From assembly GCF_001625215.2 (NCBI RefSeq), contig NC_030384.2, positions 29,128,527 through 29,192,526 on the forward strand: DNA of 64,000 nucleotides, written 5' to 3'. The notes under the pieces are model-generated. The model saw only the letters and a program-made list of their open reading frames with translations. It had not been told where the DNA came from and did not search any database. The position numbers were made by a program, and so were the translations under genes. The DNA comes from Daucus carota subsp. sativus. Lineage: Eukaryota > Streptophyta > Magnoliopsida > Apiales > Apiaceae. Below are positions 55,101 to 64,000 of this stretch, in pieces; within the stretch, counting starts at the first letter, position 1, and every line of letters begins with the position of its first letter.

Positions 55101-56805
55101 TGGGGGATGCATAATCTGTATAAAGATACATAATAGAATTTAAACTTAAGTAGAAATTTCCACAAAATTTCAACGAATAGTATTTCATCTTAATTTATTG
55201 ACTAGAAATAACTAATAACATTGTATCTATGAGTAATAACATTTACAACCTTCTCCTCTAAAGCATGTTAGAGGTATACAATCTGTTCTTCTAAGGAATA
55301 TTGCGTGGGAGGTCCCCCCCTTTCATTTTTTTTTACTGGAAAAATGCTTAATGTAACTGCATTATGTTCAGAGGACACCCATTTGGTATAAAAGATTGAT
55401 ATTATTTTCAGATGTTCAAACATTAATTTCAGCTATAGAATGAATGAACTGTAAACTTGATATTTGTGTTGTACACTTGTACTATTAGTTTTATTATTGA
55501 TTAGTTTTATTATTGATATTGACTTTTGACGTTGAAATGATTGTGGTTTCTGCAGCAATTGCAACTATATTATTTCTTAGGGACATACGCATTGTACTTG
55601 TGGTAAGAATTATTATGGTTGTAGTCCTCGGAGACGTTACATATTGCTATTAGTTTGACTTCTGGGTAACATTTTCTAATACCGCTTGCTTGCAGAGGTC
55701 ATCGCTTGCCAACCTTTTGACAGCCTTCATTAGGTAAATTCATATTTATCATGAAATAAATTTGGTCCTAATAGTGCTAATATTTAAAATGATGGTCATC
55801 TTGCCCCCAAAATTTTTGACAATTATTAAATGCGAGGACAAGTCAGTTATTTTGAAGTGAACAAAATGACTCCAATGAAACCCTTGTTCTCCCATTATAT
55901 GTATGAAGGATTGGAGCTTTGCACATCCTTATTAATGTTAAATTTACAATTTACTATGTCAGTCTTGTGACTCTTTCTGACTGAACACCACTTAGTGTGA
56001 GTGGTTGATTTTGGATTTTAGGTTTGTTGTTTCTCTTAACGTCTGAGAACTGCTTTTCATTCAAAGTTTCTATCTAAAGATGTTTACTTTTGGATATACA
56101 ATATGCATGTGTATTGGGAGTACTGGAATCTGGATATCTACTTTAAAGCTGCAGACCTTTTATAGATGAATATAGTAAAAATAATGTATGTTTTTTAAGA
56201 AAAGCAAATGTAAGTATTCATAGGTTGAAGGAGGAGGAATAGTAGATGTCCTTCAGTTTGACTGCAATAGTTATATTAATATGAAGATTCCAATATTAGA
56301 TTCTGAAGTTGCTTAGTTTAACCAAAAAGCATATTGTGACTATTGTCTGTACTCGTTAGGGGCACTGCTAGTAATTCATGGTACATATTGTGAGTTCTGC
56401 AGGTGGGTTATTTACTCTATACTGCAGTTTTTGCTATTCTCTATATATTTAAATACTAGGAATATGTGGCTTTAAAAAGGGTGAGATTTTAATAAAGACC
56501 GTATTTTATACCATTCTGCATAGGGGATATAAGCCTTTACCACTATGATAACCTTTAAAATCACTCAAGTTCAAAGTACTCGTATTACATGAGTATATCA
56601 TATTAACTGCAATTATGAATGACAACTGAATCAGTAATAAGTATCACTAAATTTTTGCCATCTAATGTTTAAGTTTTTTGGCCTTCTAATATTGTGTTTT
56701 GTTACTATGTACAGTGGTGCTATGGTAGCTTTCTATATTTATAGAATCATATTGGAAGGCAAGCACACAGGGGAATCGAATTCGGAACCTGTAAAACAAA
56801 GTTAA
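52178..56805 (+). CDS. FAX3: fatty acid export 3, chloroplast inner envelope
   Basis: Six exons: 52178-52384, 53248-53635, 54188-54355, 55556-55602, 55696-55733, 56715-56805, all GT/AG and summing to 313 codons (312 residues). Exon 1 is a Ser/Pro-rich transit peptide with no acidic residue before its last codons. Exon 2 is a Lys/Glu/Ala-rich amphipathic helix (about 85-190) like the apolipoprotein-like segment of plant FAX2/FAX3. RDFYLGIPYG then leads into the Tmemb_14 (TMEM14/FAX) core: about 200-214, 218-236, 255-270 and 275-296, including GLLLSVGGFLSFMVTGS and FLRDIRIVLV. Family members export fatty acids from plastids. The Tmemb_14 proteins lack classical catalytic residues. Intron 2 carries a MITE; FAX3 and the receptor gene are convergent. 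Confidence 0.93.
53939..54126. mobile_element. MITE in FAX3 intron 2, 188 bp
   Basis: GGCCGTTTGGAAAC at the left; complement of the right end GGCCTGTTTGGGAAC. The interior repeats CATTTCAAAT and ATTTGAAATG motifs. It shares only the CCGTTTGG terminus with the 35457 family. Confidence 0.7.
54356..55555. other. FAX3 intron 3, nothing recognised
   Basis: 1.2 kb of AT-rich intron without transposon ends or other coding signal that I can support. Confidence 0.5.
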
Positions 56806-58056
56806 TGCTTTGTAAGTCATCAAGCCATATTAGCTAAATTTATACTACATATATTAGTTAATTGCAAGATGACTCTTGGAACTATCACCAGAGATGGTTT
56901 TCGTTTGTTTATGTGTGACATTATACTTGGAAAAGAAATTGTGTTGATGTAGCAAGGAAGGTTGGTTGATGTTATGTAGAAAGGCATTTAATCTTCGAGT
57001 GTCATTAGGAGCATATTTTATCACATGTTCCTTAATATTAGAAACAACATGAAGTTGACGTGTCCATTAAGACTTCGTAACAGAATATAGCTGTAAACAA
57101 CTATGGTCTATATAGGAGCAGAAATAATTTGATTCTCATTTGCCTTGCTGGTGATTGGTTTATTTTGAAGGACATAGCTCTGGGAGAAGTTAAATTTCGG
57201 ATCCAGGAACCAACATCTCCTTGTTCGTTTTATAGAGTGGGAAGCTTTGATTCGGTTATTATACTCTTCGTTCCTGAAGATCGAATACTAAATTCAATAA
57301 TAGAACTTCAGAAGTGATTATGCACATTGCTCCCTAGTATAGGATGTTCACCAGTTGCATTTCATTTCTTGCTTTTAGTGCTTGTACAATCTTTGTTGTA
57401 ACCATGACCTTTTGTCAACCTTCAATTAATGGCGGTGCCAGGGGTGTTCAGCAGTGTGTAATATTGGCAGTATGGCCTGTACTGGCTGGATGAGTTGAAT
57501 GCTTTGGAAACCTTGGTGTATTGGAATTTTTGTGCAAAGACGAATGATCCATCTACCTATATATGCACATATGCCTCTTTTTTTTTTTCTTTTATGAGCA
57601 CTGCAAATTCCGATGCCGAAACATGTGAACTGATATACCTCGCACAAACGTTTACTAAGAAGAAGAAGCAAGGTAAGAATCTGCAGAAAGCTTAATATGT
57701 ATACCAGGTAAGGGTATATGAAATATGAAAAGCATCTTGAAATTCTAAACTGTTTGATAGATGGATGTATCACAAAATGTAAAAAACCTATCGTTATTTG
57801 TTTATCCCTTTGACATCAATATGCATGAGATGATAAATAAAAAATCTCTATATTTCAGAGGAAAATTTCCTCTTTTAATAGGTAGCTTATGTGCATCAGA
57901 CTGTTAACATATACATAAGTAAGATGAGATTCTCCTTTGATGCAGTGAGTAATCAAGACAACTAGTAGCCTGTAGGAAATCTGTAGTCAATAAGCTCAGG
58001 GGTGAAATACTCCTGCAACATCTTCCAAGAACATTATTTTCCGAAAGATCTTGCAG
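56806..58056. other. convergent intergenic region FAX3 / receptor
   Basis: Both 3' UTRs should lie here. Short frames at 57129-57317 and 57426-57773 lack domains. No clear terminator motif can be fixed by eye. Confidence 0.5.
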
Positions 58057-61000
58057 TTAGACCTCCCCATGAGGGACATGGTTCGGAACTTCTGGTTGGT
58101 CATCCAATGGCATGTACTGCGCCATGATCGCCCTGATCTCCGAAGCCATGTATCTCTGCACAAGAATTTACAACAACAATGAGTAAACTGATGCACCATC
58201 TATAACAAAGCTAGACACCAGTGAGTAAACTTTAACACTCCTAATCGTATTCGATATGCTTATAAGTTCTGTCCTCAGGTACTGCAGTTTGTCCTTATCT
58301 TTCATATATTAGACCTCATATCATATGCAGTTTCATCAAGAACATCTATAACGAACCACTTTCAGTCAAAGAACGATTGAATTTAGAAGGAGCATAACAG
58401 TAAGGCATACCCGTATCCTGTACTGGTACAGGGCGTACCCAGCAGCAGCCAAAGCAATTATAATGATGGAAACAAAACCCCAGTTGATGTCTGTGTTAAA
58501 ATTTTTACCTGTGTATACCAGATGAACATATTTCAGCAATAATCAACTGTATATAATGCCACAAGACACTGAAGAAATGATACTTACTGATACACGTATC
58601 ATGCTCTCGCATATACAAGAGATTTCCACTACAGCTGCAATCATAACTACCCCAGGTATTCTTGCATTTGCACTGGGGGCATTGACAAGCTAATCTTTCT
58701 CTGCATTCATCAACATCTGGAAGAACCAACACATAATTATTAAACCAATGACCATCATTGCAGACAAAGCCAACCTACACCCTGTTGATTCAGAGAAGGA
58801 TCAAGAGCTGTCAAGCATATAATATATGCTTAACATTCGTCGATGACAATGCAAGTGATTAGCCTTCAGATGATAAATTTGGGATATTCTCAAAGGAACA
58901 AGAAATTTCAAATCAACAACTAAGATCATCTTGAATTCTAGAACAAGGAACAAAGACCCACCTTCACAGTTATTGACCCCATCGCCTCTAAATCCTGGTG
59001 GGCACACACAACCTTTTGTCCGATCATCCTGAAAGATCATTGACGGTAAGCACAAGAAACTAACATAATGAAATATAATGGGAAAAACTAAATTCTGTTG
59101 AAGTATTCAAGTACTGAGTTCCACGTGTTGAAATATAGCATAACATCTTAAGGTTTTAGATGGACTGGTTCTCAACATGGTATCAGAGCTCAGGTTTGGC
59201 ACGAAGGCATTAATTGCCCCAAAGATGGGCGCCCGTGATCCACTCTTCAACCCAAAAAATGGGATTTTAAGTGAGGGGGAGTGTTGAAATTTAGCATAAG
59301 ATTCATTGGGGCTCTACTTGTCTATTATGGGTCATGTTACATGTTTTGATTCGAAACTCATATCTGAACACCTAGAGAAAACTTGCTCAATCTTCAACTT
59401 ACAACACAAGCAGAATATGCCCTTCCATCCTGCGTTTTCCTCCAACAGCCTCCATTATTAATTCCACAACGCAATGCTCCAGAAGCTGTTACAAGAAAGT
59501 GATGAGAACAAAATGTTAGGGAAACCATGCCTGCTAATACCCAATGCCATGTTTTATCACCTCATGTATGCATTATAGAAAGTTCTTACATGTTTTAAAT
59601 GCATGAAAACGATAAGAGTGACATAGTGGAACACCAACCTTCGCAATGAGTATATCCATCACCAGAAAGCTTCACTCCTCGCACTATAGGACATTCACAC
59701 ACTCTCCCGCGGAATGTGTCCTAAATCAAGACCATATGTACATCAGAAACAAAAACCGAACTTTCCTAAACATATGTCGTTATGTAGATATGAGTCCCTC
59801 AGAGAACCAATTGCAGGCGAATCACCTTGCATGCAGTAAGATTTGCAGCTTTATCCTGCCAACATCCACCATTATTTTCTAAACACTCGTTTGTTTCTAC
59901 ATCTGGGAAGATCAGAAAGATACAAAAAGTTAATACAATAAGTTGACAAATAAGATGTGGCAAATAACAAACTACTTACTTTGTAAAAGCACATCAATAA
60001 CAAGCATTAGAGTGTCTGATTTGAAAAATAGGATGAATCAAAGTTTAATTTGTGAATAAAGAACAATTAAATGTTTATAAATGATCTATATAATGAATCA
60101 GAGACAGTGGAGTTTTAAGCATCCTATCAAAAGTCTTCTTTTCATTAGTGTCTACCAGAAGACATCGATAACAAAATGGGGTGTATCAAGCAACAGAATA
60201 ATGAAGAAACAGAAAATACGAAAGGCAGTTATTGAGACGTAAGTGTTCCTGTTTGCATTGGCCTTCATATGTTTCAGATAACGTAGATAGCCAAGGAGAC
60301 AGGCTAACTCCAGAAGTATGTTGGATAGAACAAGCACACAATCTCATGGAGTTTTATAGCTTCAGTTACTATTTCAAAAGTAATGACATTGAATTGGTTC
60401 CAGTGTCTCTGACACACTGGAAAATCTTGCATAGGAAACTCACACCACTTGATGTTGATGTCTAGACTATGAAAACATAATAACGATATTCTGTTCTTAG
60501 TTAAAAACAATATGTGGCACATGGGATGCAATGGCCTGGATCACATTTCTGTCTGTGGGGTTGGTTATTGAAGGCAGAATTGGGAAGAAAATGTTTAGAA
60601 AAAGGCCATCAATCAACGAAAAAATCACAACCTCATTGTGAAATAAGTTTAAGCATCAGAACAACAAGAAAAAATAAATATCTAAATATTTATTATGTTG
60701 ATTAAGAAATATAGTGACATATGCTGACGGTGGTAAAAATTGTACTATTAGTTTTCCCAGTGCTTGAAATGGTTGAAATGTATAGAAGTTGAACTTTAAA
60801 TCACCTTTGGAAAGACAAATGGCTGGCTCAGTCGTCTCCTCGAAACCTGAACAAATGGCCTTGAGAACTGCTCCTCTGTCCAGCTTACCTGAACAAGAAA
60901 TAAGCAGGGTTGAAAATCAATTTATGTAATTTTATGAAGCTCTTGATATAACTTCATACCTCTGTACTGCCTGTTGTTTATGAGCAGAGTTGGCAGGATC

Positions 61001-63649
61001 GTTACATCACCACGAGAACCGGTACCAACCTGGATCCAGAATTGCCAAATAAAAAGTTTATGTACTTCACTTAAAAGGCAATTATAAAGAAAAGAAGGTC
61101 AGAATACTCTGAACGCGAAGAAACTTGAACCTGTGCATCCTGTTCAGTTGTAAGAACGGGGTTTTCTTCATCAGCATTAGGATCCCCTATACAATTATCT
61201 ACCAGACTGAGATCAACACCTAGAAAGTATATCAAAAAAGACAAAAATTTATATATTAATAATGATTATTTCAAGACCACAAATGTCAGAATGTCATTCA
61301 TTAAACATAATATACAGTTCAAAAAGTGACCTTATGCCTCTTAGTTTAGTGCTACCTACCTCGCTCCCTTTAAGAGAGGTCGGGGGTTCAAAAACAAATT
61401 GGGTATATATGAGTGCGTTAAATTATCAAATAAGGGAATCTGTTTAGCAAGATTAAACATTCTCCTGGTGCCTCCTTGCAGACTTATAAATCCTAAAGAG
61501 CTAATTTTAATTTCAGACACTCTCTTCTGGTAAATTCAACATTACAGAAACATACAACTAGTGAATCCATTTTGCAATTGAAAAAAAAAATATACCATAA
61601 AGAATCAAAATGGATGTTACCTCATGAAAAGTTATAGTGCAGAAATCAGTCGTAAACGTGTGAGCGAGGATGTGACCAGAAACTTAGAAGACACTGTTTA
61701 GCAAATTAATGATAATGGAATATGGAACATTTTGCTCATGTATCCGCTGCACGGTTATACTATATGAAGTTCCAGTTTTAAATTTCTATTAAATTAAGTT
61801 TTTTGGGTTCTTTTCTCGAGGAAAGGGAAAGCCGGAAAGGGGTGAGCATGAAAAGTTATAATGCAGAAATCAGTAGTAAAAGTGTGATCGTAAGAACTGA
61901 AGTGAGCAACAGACACTAAAATCGCAACATGTAGTGTGTTGCACAAAAAAATTAAAATGCAGGCAAAAATAAATTCTGTGAGAAGTATACTGTATTGCCT
62001 TACATCTACCTACCTAGTTATCTAGATTTAAACAAGATTTATCACATACATTAAAGATTAGAAGAGAAATACTTTAAAGTTTAATGTGCAACTTACCAAG
62101 TGAGTTAATAACAGTATCTGCACACTCTTTGTTATACATATTTTCCTTCATTGGGCAGCGGATTGCAAAGTCTGTGACATAGTCCCACCAAAGCCATGGC
62201 TTACCACTTTCATTAGCCACTCTAAAGAAGCAAGCCTGACGTAAGTTTTGAACCACCACATCCTTGCCACTATATCCTTTGTTGAAATCCCCGTCTGGAT
62301 CTGGAGCACAATACCTTCCATTGTTGATGCACTGGGACTGGCATTGTTTGCTGAGGATAAAAGCCTGTGGGCAATACCAAGTGATGTAGTGTGGCATGAA
62401 CCTGGTGTAACCTTTCTGTTCAAGTATCTGGGCTACTCCCTTGAAACTCTTGACAAACTCTATCTGGTTGTCACATTTTGGCCCGCACTCATCATTGCTA
62501 TTTGTCCAGAATTCATACTCTACCCGATCGTCAGGATGTGGAAGCGATTCCCTCCAATCAAGATTTATGGTAACCATTTCGCCATCTGATAGAGCTTTCT
62601 TGATATTATCTCCTAACGTTTTGCTAATAAGTGCTGAGGGAATCGTAATGTTCTGCAGATAATCTTCTCGAGCATTCTGTCCTTCTGGTGTGTCCATGGT
62701 TATCAAAGGTTCAACCCTGTCATCAGAAACTAGAAGAGCTGCTGCTCCAGTCATCTGCGCGTTCCAAGCTTTCAACGTAAAGTAACAATCTACCAGATGG
62801 AAAGCTTAGTGTAAGAACATTTCTTGAGGGTCTGCACAGTCAGTTATCTACTTGTGGATGCATATAACAGTCAGATATTTCTGGAATCACAACCTCTAGA
62901 AAATCTTTATATCTAAAGCTCCAATTTTAGAAAATTGTTATAGTTTTACTACCCCAGTCTGCGACAAAAAGTTCTAAACAGCAAAAAAAAAAACTATACT
63001 TGAAGGAGAAAAGAACCGAAGCAAAGTTCAATAAATGGGATAAATTTGGAAATCTGATATTCTGATGTAAGGTATTTATTAAACTTACTGGAACAGATAA
63101 ACTGGAGTCCTTTAACAAAAATTTATACTCTTAAACCAAAATTCGAATTAGCATTAGCACCTAATTTTATTCTTCATCAGCATATATCTATGTTGTTTGT
63201 GTGCCACATTCGACTACAAACAATCTTCACAAATATAATAAAATTCACTACTTACACATTTACAATATAACGCGCATATCTAATTCCCAGTTTTATACAG
63301 TTCAAAGGCCAAAATAGTTTATATAAGGACGTCAATACAAGCATAAAAATATACCTCCTCGATCTGCAAGCAGAAAGACGGGTCTCCCTCCAGCCTTACT
63401 TTCGAAAGAGATATCCTGGTCACTAAATTTATTGCAAGATTTGTGATTAGATTTGGGGTACATTACAAGACCAACCATTGTCCCTCCATACTGAGGAACC
63501 CCAAAGTTTCCTATTGCACATTCATACGTATCCCTCAATTCGGGTGGCGAAGTGACTCTCAGGCTGTTCTTCTCCACCACAAATCTCCCCATACAGCCCA
63601 CATTCATCACAAACCAAACACAAGCCCAAACTCCATGCAACACCCTCAT
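58057..63649 (-). CDS. vacuolar sorting receptor (BP80 family)
   Basis: Twelve exons, in coding order: 63355-63649, 62097-62789, 61131-61219, 60960-61029, 60805-60888, 59826-59902, 59639-59720, 59403-59485, 58962-59028, 58588-58716, 58411-58508, 58057-58155. All are GT/AG; total 622 codons (621 residues), the usual family length. Signal peptide about 1-21; protease-associated domain about 30-165 ([26 protein letters not shown]); central ligand-binding region (WNFG-type block replaced by [21 protein letters not shown]); EGF repeats in exons 6-10 ([34 protein letters not shown]); one membrane span about 566-586; cytosolic tail with YMPL at 603-606, the tyrosine sorting signal. It binds vacuolar cargo and cycles between Golgi/TGN and prevacuolar compartments. 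I think the tail and EGF style fit the VSR5/6/7 clade, less surely. Confidence 0.95.
59126..59345. mobile_element. TRIM-like miniature LTR element in a receptor intron
   Basis: TGTTGAAATATAGCATAA...CTCAACA (59126-59177) is followed at once by TGGTATCAGAGC, the initiator-Met primer site (59178-59189). A polypurine tract GTGAGGGGGAG (59271-59281) is followed by TGTTGAAATTTAGCATAAG, a second copy of the start. So about 100 bp lies between two short LTR-like ends, with no coding. The right LTR border is uncertain. It lies in the intron between the exons at 59403-59485 and 58962-59028. Confidence 0.6.
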
Positions 63650-64000
63650 TTTTCAACAAAGAGCCCGGATCACAGACAGATATCAATTCAAATTCTTATT
63701 CTAACCCGAAAAACGCTTACTATCAACTTCGAATGACACAAACAAGACCCCTATGTAAAATCACATGAATGCCATGATGATAACACCCCGGATCAGAGAA
63801 TTTGATGTGTGAAGACACAGAGTTGTTGAAAGGGAAATGTGCCTGCAAAATTGGGACAATAGTGAACAAGAAACAAGTTTGATTGTCTAGAAATAAAACC
63901 GGAAAGACTTGGAACAGGTGTGTCAGTTATTACGTGTCACATGGACAAGTTATGACTAGTTAGGCATGTATTTCAGACACTATATTAATTATGCAATGCA
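63650..64000 (-). promoter_or_regulatory. 5' region of the receptor gene
   Basis: Leader and promoter of the minus-strand receptor. No clear TATA or further gene can be fixed before the window ends. Confidence 0.35.

Noticed and set aside
62248..62662. Plus-strand frames of 73-113 codons
   Set aside because: Antisense to exon 2 of the vacuolar sorting receptor.

Overview
The window is nuclear DNA of a dicot plant, very probably carrot (Daucus carota) or a close Apiaceae relative. Genes are intron-split with GT/AG borders, intergenic DNA is AT-rich and full of Stowaway, PIF/Harbinger-like, Mutator-like, Helitron and LTR elements, and the lipid-transfer protein at 35310-36195 agrees, as far as I can recall it, with carrot EP2. 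That taxon call rests on memory of EP2, not on a search.

Layout. 1-2810: a single-exon MAPKKK-type kinase on the minus strand, with a decayed copy of its 3' end just beyond it. 3032-18497: a Helitron-like element in minus orientation, split by a 14.3-kb Sirevirus-type Ty1/copia retrotransposon with gag, pol and a very long third ORF. Its LTRs look identical apart from TA-repeat length, but the left LTR lacks about 248 bp at its outer end. 18498-25100: transposons only, namely a 260-bp-arm inverted repeat, a Mutator-like element with 9-bp target duplication, Helitron copies, Stowaway MITEs and an RNase H fragment. 25200-36240: a lipid-transfer protein (nsLTP1) cluster on the minus strand with two intact near-identical paralogues, one broken copy, one relic and EP2. 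36400-44750: repeats, no gene recognised. 44750-46230: DPMS3, a subunit of dolichol-phosphate mannose synthase. 46691-47023: a possible small secreted protein. 49480-51955: repeats and Helitrons. 52178-56805: FAX3, a chloroplast fatty-acid exporter, on the plus strand. 58057-63649: a vacuolar sorting receptor of 12 exons on the minus strand, convergent with FAX3.

The host genes are unrelated housekeeping or surface-lipid functions and do not form a pathway. The LTP cluster is the one functional group: secreted eight-cysteine proteins that bind lipids in the apoplast. Most of what is unusual lies in the mobile DNA: nested insertions with readable order, perfect palindromes repeated in the retrotransposon, a retroposed sequence inside a Stowaway, and an LTP relic recognisable only from its splice structure. 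Exon borders were placed by hand from splice consensus, reading frame and family knowledge. No RNA gene or CRISPR array was seen.
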